A stretch of 64,000 nt of DNA from Sphingomonas sp. S2-65 (GTDB lineage Bacteria > Pseudomonadota > Alphaproteobacteria > Sphingomonadales > Sphingomonadaceae): positions 3,530,501 to 3,594,500 of the forward strand of contig NZ_CP090953.1 in the NCBI RefSeq assembly GCF_021513175.1, in the 5' to 3' direction. A model generated the notes under the pieces. That model was not told where the DNA came from. It made no database searches and saw only the letters and a list, made by a program, of their open reading frames with translations. The position numbers and the translations under genes are program-made. Positions 7,876 to 15,727 of the stretch are shown here, piece after piece (position 1 is the stretch's first letter; each line of letters opens with the position of its first letter).

Positions 7876-9741
7876 CTACGCCTCGATTCCCTCCAGCGCC
7901 TCGCTCGCCTCCATCCACGCCGCCTCTGCCGCGTCGATCTTGTCGCTCAACTCCGAGCGCCGCTTCATCAGGTCGGTCATGCTCAGCTTGGCAAGCGCAC
8001 CCTCCGCCGTCGAGGGATCGAACATCGCCCGCTCCACTGCGCTACGCTGCTCGGTAAGCTTGGCCAGCTCCGCCTCCGCCGACTTGGCCGCCTTGCGCAG
8101 TTCGGCCTCCTTCTCACGCGCCTCGGTCGCCAGCCGCCGCGCTTCCTTCTTGTCGGCCTTGGACAGCTTGGGACCCGCGCCATCCTTGCTCAGCACGAAG
8201 GCGATGTAATCGTCGAGTGACCCGTCGAACTCCTTGGCGGTCCCCTGGTCGACCAGCACCAGCCGGTCGGCCGTCATTTCCAGCATGTGACGATCGTGGC
8301 TGACCAGCACCACGGTGCCGGTATATTCGTTCAGCGCCTGGATCAGCGCTTCGCGCGCGTCGACGTCCAAGTGGTTGGTCGGCTCGTCGAGGATCAGCAT
8401 GTGCGGCGCGTCGCGCGTGATCAACGCCAGCGCCAACCGCGCCCGCTCGCCGCCCGACAGCTTGCCGACCTCGGTGGTCGCCTTCTGCCCCGAAAAGCCG
8501 AACCGCCCCAGCTGGCCGCGCACCGCGCCCTGCGTCGCGCCCTTCATCAGGCTGGTCATGTGCTGCAGCGGGGTCTCGTCGCGGTCGAGCTCCTCGACCT
8601 GATACTGGGTGAAATAGCCCACCCGCATCTTGCCGCTGGCGTTCATCTCGCCTTCCATCGGCGTCAGCTGCGCCGCGAGCAATCGCGCCAGCGTCGTCTT
8701 GCCGTTGCCGTTGCGCCCCAGCAGCGCCACGCGGTCATCGGGATCGATCCGCAGGTTCAGCCGCTTGAGGATCGGCGTCGAATCATACCCCACGCTCGCC
8801 AGGTCCAGCGTGATCAGCGGCGGGCGCAGTTCGTCGGGATTGGGGAAGTCGAAGCTCAGCGTCGGATCGTCGAGCAATTCGGCGATCGGCTGCATCTTGG
8901 CCAACGCCTTCTGGCGCGACTGGGCCTGCTTTGCGGTCGAGGCACGCGCGCTGTTCTTGGCGATATAGGCCTGCAAATGCTCGCGCTGCGCCTGCTGCTT
9001 GGCCCGCGCCGAGGCGATCTGCGCCTGCCGCTCGGCGCGCTGGCGCTCGAACGAATCGTAGCCGCCCGGGTAGAGCGTCAGCTTGCCGCGATCGAGATGC
9101 AGGATATGGTCGACGACATTGTTGAGGAAGTCGCGCTCGTGGCTGACCAGCAGGATCGTCGCGGGATAGGACTTCAGAAAGTCCTCCAGCCACAGCACCG
9201 CTTCCAAATCGAGGTGGTTCGACGGCTCGTCGAGCAGCAGCATGTCGGGCTGGGAAAACAGCAACGCGGCCAGCGCCACGCGCATCTTCCACCCGCCCGA
9301 AAAGCTGTCGAGCGGCCGGTGCTGCATGTCCTCGTCGAAGCCCAGCCCGACCAGGATCTGCGACGCCCGGCTCGGCGCGGTGTACGCGTCGATCGCCATC
9401 AGCCGCTCATAGACGTCGCCCAGCCGGTCCGGATCCTGGCTGGTCTCGCTCTCCTCCAGCAGCGCGGCGCGCTCGGTGTCGGCGGCCAGCACCGTCTCGA
9501 ACGGCGTCACGTCGCCCGACGGCGCTTCCTGCGCGATATAGCCGAGCTTGGCGCCGCGCGGCATTTCGACGTTGCCGGTATCGGGCTCCAATTGGCTGGC
9601 GATCACCTTCACCAGCGTCGACTTGCCCGCGCCGTTGCGGCCGATCAGCCCGATCCGGCCCTTGGGCGGCAGCTTGGCGGTGGCATTGTCGATGATCGTG
9701 CGTCCGCCGAGGCGCACCGTGATGTCGGTCAGGTTGAGCAT
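7876..9741 (-). CDS. ABC-F family ATPase (YheS/Uup-like)
   Basis: Cytosolic twin ATPase of the ABC-F class, whose members act on the ribosome rather than in transport. The 621-residue product has Walker A motifs GRNGAGKST (about residue 34) and GRNGNGKTT (about 340), signature motifs FSGGWKMR and LSGGERAR, and Walker B/D-loop motifs LLLDEPSNHLD and LILDEPTNHLD. Between the halves is a charged linker with QRAERQAQIASARAKQQAQ, the position of the P-site tRNA interaction motif. The C-terminal 90 residues form a Lys/Glu/Ala-rich coiled coil. No membrane domain is encoded nearby. Exact subgroup not certain. Confidence 0.95.
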   Translation of the reverse strand: MLNLTDITVRLGGRTIIDNATAKLPPKGRIGLIGRNGAGKSTLVKVIASQLEPDTGNVEMPRGAKLGYIAQEAPSGDVTPFETVLAADTERAALLEESETSQDPDRLGDVYERLMAIDAYTAPSRASQILVGLGFDEDMQHRPLDSFSGGWKMRVALAALLFSQPDMLLLDEPSNHLDLEAVLWLEDFLKSYPATILLVSHERDFLNNVVDHILHLDRGKLTLYPGGYDSFERQRAERQAQIASARAKQQAQREHLQAYIAKNSARASTAKQAQSRQKALAKMQPIAELLDDPTLSFDFPNPDELRPPLITLDLASVGYDSTPILKRLNLRIDPDDRVALLGRNGNGKTTLARLLAAQLTPMEGEMNASGKMRVGYFTQYQVEELDRDETPLQHMTSLMKGATQGAVRGQLGRFGFSGQKATTEVGKLSGGERARLALALITRDAPHMLILDEPTNHLDVDAREALIQALNEYTGTVVLVSHDRHMLEMTADRLVLVDQGTAKEFDGSLDDYIAFVLSKDGAGPKLSKADKKEARRLATEAREKEAELRKAAKSAEAELAKLTEQRSAVERAMFDPSTAEGALAKLSMTDLMKRRSELSDKIDAAEAAWMEASEALEGIEA

Positions 9742-9790
9742 GGCCGCGCCCCTAGCAGGCTAGCGCCCTCAGCCCAAGCGCCGCCTGCTT

Positions 9791-11293
9791 TCAGTAGCGA
9801 TAGCGCAACTCCGCCTGCCCGCCTGGCGGCACGATGACGGTCCAGGTGGCGATACCGTCGACGAGTCGCAGCTCCTGGCTTTCGCCCGTGATCTTCTGCC
9901 CCGCGCCACCGATCGGCAGCTCGGCCGTCACCGCAAAGCGATTGGCGTTGGTGACGCGCAGCACCGCCTGGTTGTCGCCCGGCACCGTCTGCTCGACCAG
10001 AACCTGGCTGCTGATCCCTGCCGCCAGCCGCAGCGTCTCGCCCACTGCGCGGTCCTTCATCGTCCCAAGCCCGAGCAACAGCCGCTGGTCGCCGCGCGGC
10101 GCATACAGCGCGGTGTCACCCGCCGGCAGCGGCACCCCGAGTCCCGCATCCTTCTGGTTCGCGAGCACCAGCACGATCTCGGTAGTAGCCGCGTCGATCT
10201 TCTGCCCCGGCCAGACCGCCCGCCGATAGCGCCGCGCGAACGGCACGCGCGGCTGCGACAAAAGCGCCACTTGCTTCTGCGCACGCGCGGCGACCGTCAC
10301 CCGCTCAGGCACGCGGTATAGCTTCAGGTCCCCAAGGTCCTCCGGTGGCGGGGCCGGCTCGGGCGTCGGTGCGGGCGGAGCGTACATCGTCACCGGCTCG
10401 GCGACCATCCGGCTGCCGGTAACGACGATTTCGTCGGCCTCTTCGAACCGCTGCTCGCGCAAGTCCGACGTAGTGGTGCCCAGCGGGAAGCAGGTGAGCC
10501 GCAAGGCCGACACCGCACGCTCCAGCACAGGAGTCGCCACGCGGTTCAGCCGCCCGGCCACTGCCTGCACCTCCGCACCGGCGAACCTCTCGGGATTGCC
10601 ATTGGCGAGCGTCAGCCAGGCGAACAGCCCGAAGCTTTCCCCGTCCGCGGCCATCGTTGCGACATAGCTCGCCCGCCAATCGAAGCCGGAGGCCAGGTAG
10701 CTGAGCTTGACCGTCACCGTCTGCGCCCGCGCGCTGGTGGTGGTCACGCTCAGCACCGGCTTGGCCGACAGCCCTGCGGGCACGCCGTCATAGGTCAGCC
10801 TCTCGGGCAGGCCCGAGCAGCGCAGCGCCTCGATCCCGTTCTTCGTGCGCAGGATCACGCCGGGGGAGGGGCCGGCGACCACCGTCGCCTCCTCGCGCAC
10901 CTGCCGCCCGGTTGCCTTGTCGGTGCGGGTTAGGGTCACTTGCCGCCCCAGCGTCCCGTCGATCAGCGAGGCGGGCGACAACAGCCGCGCGTCCCTGTTC
11001 TTCTCGATCGTGCCCCCCGGCAGCCCGTCCACGACGGCACTGACCGGGACGATCCCTTCGGCGACGCCTTCGAACCGCACCACCGATGGTCCGCGCGGCA
11101 GTTTCACGCGCCGCGTTTCGGTGACCATCGCGAAGCCAGCCAGATAGCGCAGGTCGATCGCTCCGCCGCCATTGGGCGCCCGGTACACGGTGAGCGACAC
11201 GCGCTCGGGCGCCGGCGACGTGACGGTCTGCGCCTCCGCGCCTCCCGCCGCCGTCCCGACGGCGATCAGCGCCTGAAGGGCTCGCCGCCACAT
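9791..11293 (-). CDS. Exported DUF4139 protein (second of tandem pair)
   Basis: A 500-residue predicted periplasmic or outer-membrane-associated protein. The start at 11293 gives a signal peptide (MWRRALQALIAVGTAAGGAEAQ) and lies two bases after the stop of the preceding paralogue, indicating one transcript. The C-terminal half carries the DUF4139 region, with SYLASGFDWRASYVA and ending in a mucoidy-type beta-rich fold; the last residues are QAELRYRY. Oddly, residues about 286-296 read ADEIVVTGSRM, which resembles the TonB-box region of sphingomonad TonB-dependent receptors, followed by a Pro-rich stretch. Biochemical function of DUF4139 proteins is unknown. Confidence 0.85.
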   Translation of the reverse strand: MWRRALQALIAVGTAAGGAEAQTVTSPAPERVSLTVYRAPNGGGAIDLRYLAGFAMVTETRRVKLPRGPSVVRFEGVAEGIVPVSAVVDGLPGGTIEKNRDARLLSPASLIDGTLGRQVTLTRTDKATGRQVREEATVVAGPSPGVILRTKNGIEALRCSGLPERLTYDGVPAGLSAKPVLSVTTTSARAQTVTVKLSYLASGFDWRASYVATMAADGESFGLFAWLTLANGNPERFAGAEVQAVAGRLNRVATPVLERAVSALRLTCFPLGTTTSDLREQRFEEADEIVVTGSRMVAEPVTMYAPPAPTPEPAPPPEDLGDLKLYRVPERVTVAARAQKQVALLSQPRVPFARRYRRAVWPGQKIDAATTEIVLVLANQKDAGLGVPLPAGDTALYAPRGDQRLLLGLGTMKDRAVGETLRLAAGISSQVLVEQTVPGDNQAVLRVTNANRFAVTAELPIGGAGQKITGESQELRLVDGIATWTVIVPPGGQAELRYRY

Positions 11294-11295
11294 GC

Positions 11296-12714
11296 TCAGA
11301 AACGGGTGTCGAACGTCGCGGTGACCACCGTTTCCCCATTTGCCGGTACGGGCACTTGCCATGTCATCGTTCCGGCGTCGGTCCGCTCGCCCTTGCGGCT
11401 ATCCTCGATCACGCGCGTATCGCCCCATTGCAGCCCGCTCTGCACCAGTTCTACCGTCACGGACCGCGCCCGCGCATTGGTCAGGCGGTACCGCATCTGC
11501 GTGCGCCAGCGGTCGCCCGAGATCCGGGTGCGCGATACGGTGGTCGGCTGCACCTTCACGTCAAAGGCGTCGCCGGTCGGCAGCGCGATGGTCGACCCCT
11601 GCGGCGTATGGCCGATCACGTTCTCGCCGGTGAATTGCGGCTGCCCACGCGCATCTCGGACATAGACGCGCACCGTGCCGCTGGGGAGCGCATCGCCCAG
11701 GCCGGCCGCGCCCGAATTGGCGAAGCGCAGTACCGACTGGGCGCTGCGCGGTTCTTCCGAACTGCCCAGCCAGCCATTCTCGAAGCGGTAGGCCGAACTT
11801 GCCGTCGCACCCTTCACGTCCAGGAAGCTGACTTGCTTGGTCTGCTTGTCGGCGATCGTGGTGCGCTCGGCCAGCGGGTACAGATAGAAATCACCCAGCT
11901 GCTCGCGATTGGCGCTCTCCGTGCCCGGCCTTACGCGCGTGATCACCCGCGGCTGGCGCGGACGGTACATGCCCTGGTTCATGCCTTCGCTGCTGCCGAC
12001 TTCGCCGGCCACCAGCAGCGTCTTGGCATTGCTGAAGGTCGTCCCGCTGGTGTTGCGCAGCGTCACCCAGCCTTGGACGTCGATCCTGCCGCTCTTGTCG
12101 TCGAACAGGGCGACGTAATCCGCGCTCCACCCCAGTCCGCGGCTGAGATAGGACAGTGCGGCAGGACGCGCGCCGGCGCGGGTGCTTGCCAGCATGACCG
12201 ACAGGGTAGGGCGCGCGCGCAGCGATTCGGGCACCCGATCGAACACCGCACGCACCGGCAGCCCGTCGTCCCGCAGCACTTCGATACGGCCGCCGATGTC
12301 GAGCACCACGCCGCCATTCACTGCCAACACCCGCGCCCGTTCGCGCGTCTCGGCGCCGGTCGCGGGGTTGGTGCGCACCAGCGTGATCGTCTCGCCGACT
12401 GCCTTTTCCATCAGGCTCGACGGGCTGAGCAGGTCATAGTCGAAATTCTGCTCGACGATTTGCGCGTCCGGAACCGCCAGCGACACGGTCTCGGGCCGGA
12501 TCGCGGCGCTGACGTCGGGAAAGCTCTGCTGCACCCGCCCGTTCGCCAGGTTCAGCGTCCGCACGTCCTGCACCAGCGCGACATCGTTGTTGTAGATCGT
12601 AACCGACACGTCGCCCTGAGCGTTAGGGCCGGTCGCTGCTTGCGGCGCTTCCTGAGCGACTGCGGGCAGGGGAAGCATCAATGCCGCACAAAGCCCACCG
12701 ACCGACCGCCGCAT
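11296..12714 (-). CDS. Exported DUF4139 protein (first of tandem pair)
   Basis: A 472-residue exported protein with signal peptide MRRSVGGLCAALMLPLPAVA followed by QEA. It shares layout and many motifs with the downstream gene product: an early VSVTIYNNDVALVQDVR strand region, ETITLVRTNPATG, LSYLSRGLGWSADYVALFD and a C-terminal segment ending TVVTATFDTRF. The two are therefore diverged tandem duplicates. This copy lacks the VVTGSR motif seen in its partner. Such proteins are predicted beta-rich and periplasmic; no catalytic motif is recognisable. Confidence 0.87.
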   Translation of the reverse strand: MRRSVGGLCAALMLPLPAVAQEAPQAATGPNAQGDVSVTIYNNDVALVQDVRTLNLANGRVQQSFPDVSAAIRPETVSLAVPDAQIVEQNFDYDLLSPSSLMEKAVGETITLVRTNPATGAETRERARVLAVNGGVVLDIGGRIEVLRDDGLPVRAVFDRVPESLRARPTLSVMLASTRAGARPAALSYLSRGLGWSADYVALFDDKSGRIDVQGWVTLRNTSGTTFSNAKTLLVAGEVGSSEGMNQGMYRPRQPRVITRVRPGTESANREQLGDFYLYPLAERTTIADKQTKQVSFLDVKGATASSAYRFENGWLGSSEEPRSAQSVLRFANSGAAGLGDALPSGTVRVYVRDARGQPQFTGENVIGHTPQGSTIALPTGDAFDVKVQPTTVSRTRISGDRWRTQMRYRLTNARARSVTVELVQSGLQWGDTRVIEDSRKGERTDAGTMTWQVPVPANGETVVTATFDTRF

Positions 12715-12825
12715 CGCATTCCCCCTACGCTGTTTCGGGCATCATGCCGCGTAGACCCGATGCTGGCAACGCGGCAGTCGGCGTCCTATCTTGCCAGTAC
12801 ACCCCCATGGGGCCATATCCCGGTC

Positions 12826-13053
12826 ATGCTGAATATCCTTTCGATCCTCATCGGCCTCGTGGCGCTGCCCTTCACGCTGGTCGGTATCATCCCTTTTCCG
12901 CTGATCCCGATGTTCAACTGGGTCGCGCTGCCGATCGCGGTGGTCGGCACGGTGGTGGGCATGATGTCGCGCAGCAACGCCGGCCGGAACTTCAATCTGG
13001 TGCTGCTGGTGGTCAGCGGCCTGCGCGTGATGCTGACCGGCGGCCTGATCTAG
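12826..13053 (+). CDS. Small hydrophobic membrane protein
   Basis: A 75-residue protein with two to three hydrophobic segments (about residues 4-23, 29-45 and 55-75) and a Pro-rich turn (IIPFPLIPMFN). The start at 12826 is divergent from the DUF4139 operon, about 110 bases away. A short polar loop (SRSNAGRN) separates the last helices. Family not recognised; small proteins of this type with several hydrophobic segments are frequent in sphingomonads. The very long open frame on this strand upstream of the start is the antisense image of the DUF4139 genes. Confidence 0.75.
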   Translation: MLNILSILIGLVALPFTLVGIIPFPLIPMFNWVALPIAVVGTVVGMMSRSNAGRNFNLVLLVVSGLRVMLTGGLI

Positions 13054-13082
13054 GCAACGCCGCGGATCGTACCTAGCCACCG

Positions 13083-13111
13083 CGTCACCCGGCCTTGAGC
13101 CGGGGTCCCGC
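13083..13111. repeat. Single arm of the GTCACCCCGGCCTTGAGC repeat
   Basis: GTCACCCGGCCTTGAGCCGG followed by GGTCCCGCT matches one arm of the inverted repeats at 35955-36037 and 39465-39543. Only one arm is present here, itself containing the short palindrome CCGGCCTTGAGCCGG. It lies in the gap between two convergent genes. Confidence 0.75.
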
Positions 13112-13172
13112 TGACCTGGTAGGACAGAGAGTTTCGACCGCTCCTGTGCGTTTCCATAGACCGACGCAAAGA

Positions 13173-13196
13173 AGCCCGGCGGTTTCCCGCCGGGCT
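13173..13196 (-). terminator. Intrinsic terminator of glycine-zipper gene
   Basis: AGCCCGGCGG/CCGCCGGGCT stem with a four-base loop. On the minus strand it is followed by TTCTTTG, giving a usable U-tract 25 bases downstream of the stop codon at 13222. Confidence 0.8.
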
Positions 13197-13221
13197 CCCT
13201 CTCGCCTGCGTGGCAGAGCGT

Positions 13222-13743
13222 TTAGCGGCAGCGCACGTTGCCGCGGTCGACCGACGAGCCCAGCGCCGCACCGGCGGCTGCACCCAGCAGCGTGCCGAGG
13301 GTAGCCGAACGGCCGTTGGACAAGGTGTTGCCCAGCAGGCCACCCGCGACGCCGCCGACGATCAGGCCGGTGGTGCCGTCATTGCGGCGGCAGTAATATT
13401 GCCCGTTACGGCCGCGATAGATCCGGTCGTTCCGGCTCAGGCGGCGCTCCTGATAATAGCGGCCGTCGCGATAATATTGGTCGGCATAATAAGCGCGCTG
13501 ACCGGGGCCCGGACGATTGTAATCGTAGTTGCGGTAGCGGCGCCAATCCTCGCGGCCCTGGCGGGTGTCGCGGCGGTCATAACGGTCGCGCCGATCGCGG
13601 CGGTCGTCGCGGTCACGCCAGTCCTGCGGAGCGGCGGCAGTGACGGCAGCGGCGCTGACCATCGTCGCGGTGCCTGCCGAAGCGGCAGGGATGGCTGCGG
13701 GCATGGTGATGGCAGCCAGCGTGGCGGCAAGAATGAAACGCAT
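13222..13743 (-). CDS. Exported glycine-zipper 2TM domain protein
   Basis: A 173-residue protein in three parts: a signal peptide (MRFILAATLAAITMPAAIPAASA), a highly charged, Tyr-rich middle with many RD/RR repeats (RDDRRDRRDRYDRRD) and a YxxGRYY pattern, and a C-terminal glycine zipper (GLIVGGVAGGLLGN... GTLLGAAAGAALGSS). Two Cys (YYCRR and the final RCR) could form a disulfide. Glycine-zipper 2TM proteins such as SlyB-type proteins sit in the outer or inner membrane and influence envelope integrity. It has its own terminator and is probably monocistronic. Confident as a family, not as a function. Confidence 0.85.
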   Translation of the reverse strand: MRFILAATLAAITMPAAIPAASAGTATMVSAAAVTAAAPQDWRDRDDRRDRRDRYDRRDTRQGREDWRRYRNYDYNRPGPGQRAYYADQYYRDGRYYQERRLSRNDRIYRGRNGQYYCRRNDGTTGLIVGGVAGGLLGNTLSNGRSATLGTLLGAAAGAALGSSVDRGNVRCR

Positions 13744-13841
13744 CGTGCGGCTCCTGTCGTTGTCGATGCGGTATGAACGTGCCGTCCGCGCGGACAGTTG
13801 CGTGAACGGGAAACTACCTCCCGTTCACCGTGCGTGCAGCA

Positions 13842-14666
13842 TCAGATCCGCGTGTCGCCCGGATAGGCGAACAACAAGTCGCTGCCCATTTCGGCATGCA
13901 GCTCGCATTCGCCTTGCAGCGTCACGCATTCGCCTGCTCGGAACGCCACGCCGTCGACCACGCCTTCGCCAGTCACCGGGATCAGCCAGCCGGTCTTGCC
14001 TGCGGGCAGGCTGAGCTTGCGGTGCCCGCCTTCCCAGCGCTCGAGCACGAACTTGGGGCCTTCCACCAGGATGGTGCGGTCGTCGGCGACCTTGCCCGGC
14101 ATCGGGTGCGGCACGAACGGCCGCGCGTCCGCCACCGCGACGCCGTCGTTCAGGTGCAGCTCGCGCGGGCGGCCATAATCGTACAGCCGATAGGTGGTCT
14201 CGCTGTTCTGCTGGGTCTCGATCAGGGTGATGCCCGCGCCGATCGCGTGCACCGTGCCGGAGGGCGCGTAGAAGAAGTCGCCGGCCTTTACCGGCTTCCA
14301 GTCGAGCAGTTCCTCGATCGACCCGTCCAGCGCGGCGGCGCGCAGCGTCTCGGCGTCGACCGGAGCCTTGGTGCCCAGCGCGATGGTCGAATCGGGCTCG
14401 GCCGCCAGGATCACCCAGCACTCGTCCTTGCCGCGCGGCAGACCGCGCGCATGCGCCTGCGCGTCATCGGGGTGCACCTGCACCGACAGCTTCTCGGACG
14501 TGAACAGATATTTGATCAGCAGGTCCGGGGTGCTGTCGCCGGGCGTCTGGAACCAGACCTCGCCCACCGGCTCGCCATCGGCAGCGGGATCGGTGAAGCC
14601 GGGATACAGCTTGTGGCGCCCCCACGGTTTCTCGACGCGATGAGTTGCAAGCAGGGTCGCGGTCAC
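13842..14666 (-). CDS. manA: Class I mannose-6-phosphate isomerase
   Basis: Interconverts mannose-6-phosphate and fructose-6-phosphate, supplying mannose for nucleotide sugars and exopolysaccharide. The 274-residue protein is a compact two-cupin form, shorter than the ~390-residue enterobacterial enzyme. Zinc-site motifs are VQVHPDD (about residue 60), KDECWVIL, and GTVHAIGAG (about 136) followed by LIETQQNSETTYRLYDYGR. The C-terminal cupin strand GWLIPVTGEGVVDG is present. It diverges from bamD about 120 bases away, so promoters for both probably lie at 14667-14788. A role in capsule or sphingan synthesis would be inference. Confidence 0.93.
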   Translation of the reverse strand: MTATLLATHRVEKPWGRHKLYPGFTDPAADGEPVGEVWFQTPGDSTPDLLIKYLFTSEKLSVQVHPDDAQAHARGLPRGKDECWVILAAEPDSTIALGTKAPVDAETLRAAALDGSIEELLDWKPVKAGDFFYAPSGTVHAIGAGITLIETQQNSETTYRLYDYGRPRELHLNDGVAVADARPFVPHPMPGKVADDRTILVEGPKFVLERWEGGHRKLSLPAGKTGWLIPVTGEGVVDGVAFRAGECVTLQGECELHAEMGSDLLFAYPGDTRI

Positions 14667-14788
14667 GATGGTTCTCCGGGTTCTGAGCGCAGGTTTCGCC
14701 CGCCACCTAGCCTCTCTGGACCTTCCGCCGCAATCCGGCCCTGAAAAGGATTGTTTGACGCCATGGCCCTCGGCTAAGACCCAAACCC

Positions 14789-15673
14789 ATGCGTACCTCC
14801 CTGTCGCGCGCCGCCGCGCTCGTGCTTCTCCCGGTCCTCGCTTTCTCCGCCGCCGGCTGCGCCCGCCGCGGGGGTAGCAACGCCGACCTGCCTTATGTCG
14901 CGCGCGACGTCGGCACGCTCTATTCGGCCGGCAAGGACCGGCTGGATCGCCGCCAGTACAAGCTGGCCGCGGCGCTGTTCGACGAAGTCGAGCGCCAGCA
15001 TCCTTATTCGATCTGGGCGCGCCGCGCGCAGCTGATGGGGGCGTTCAGCTACTATCTGAACCAGGACTATGCCCAGGCGATCGCCTCGGCGCAGCGCTTC
15101 CTGGCGGTTCACCCGGGCAACCGCGACGCGCCTTACGCTTATTACCTCATCGGCCTTTCTTATTACGAGCAGATCTCGGACGTCACCCGCGATCAGAAGA
15201 TCACCCAGCAGGCCCTCGACTCGCTCGGCGAGCTGACCCGCCGCTATCCCAACACCCGCTACGCCGCCGACGCGCGGCTCAAGATGGACCTGGTCCGCGA
15301 CCACCTCGCCGGCAAGGAAATGGAAATCGGTCGCTTCTACCAGCGCCGGGGCCAGTGGCTCGCCTCCACCGGCCGCTTCCGCGCCGTGGTGGACAATTAC
15401 CAGATGACCACGCACGTGCCCGAAGCGCTGCTGCGTCTGACCGAGAGTTACATGAACCTCGGCCTGCCGACCGAAGCGAACAAGGCGGCCGCCGTGCTCG
15501 GTGCCAACTATCCTGGCACCGACTGGTACAAGCGGGCCTATGACGTGATGCAGGACAACCGCGAGAAGCTGACCCAGGCGCAGGCCGAGGCGGACGCTCC
15601 GGCGCCAGCTCCCGCGCCGACGCCCGCCCCGACACCCACCCCCGCGCAGCCTCAGGTGACACCGGCCGGTTGA
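14789..15673 (+). CDS. bamD: Outer membrane assembly lipoprotein BamD
   Basis: Essential lipoprotein of the BAM complex that inserts beta-barrel proteins into the outer membrane. The 294-residue product begins with a lipoprotein signal ending FSAAGC (Cys about residue 24). Five TPR-like repeats follow; hallmark segments are FDEVERQHPYSIWARRAQLM and YYEQISDVTRDQ. The C terminus carries a Pro/Ala repeat tail (about 30 residues of AP/TP repeats) beyond the usual domain, probably flexible. It is followed by recN on the same strand after 54 bases, an order common in alphaproteobacteria. Confidence 0.96.
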   Translation: MRTSLSRAAALVLLPVLAFSAAGCARRGGSNADLPYVARDVGTLYSAGKDRLDRRQYKLAAALFDEVERQHPYSIWARRAQLMGAFSYYLNQDYAQAIASAQRFLAVHPGNRDAPYAYYLIGLSYYEQISDVTRDQKITQQALDSLGELTRRYPNTRYAADARLKMDLVRDHLAGKEMEIGRFYQRRGQWLASTGRFRAVVDNYQMTTHVPEALLRLTESYMNLGLPTEANKAAAVLGANYPGTDWYKRAYDVMQDNREKLTQAQAEADAPAPAPAPTPAPTPTPAQPQVTPAG

Positions 15674-15727
15674 AAAGCGGGCGTGACGGCTTCCGTTCGC
15701 GCTGTGTTCCTGCGATAAGCCGCGGCG

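Noticed and set aside
11356..12825. Long plus-strand open frame across the DUF4139 genes
   Set aside because: Antisense to two clear exported proteins; only its last part, from 12826, has its own start and hydrophobic pattern.
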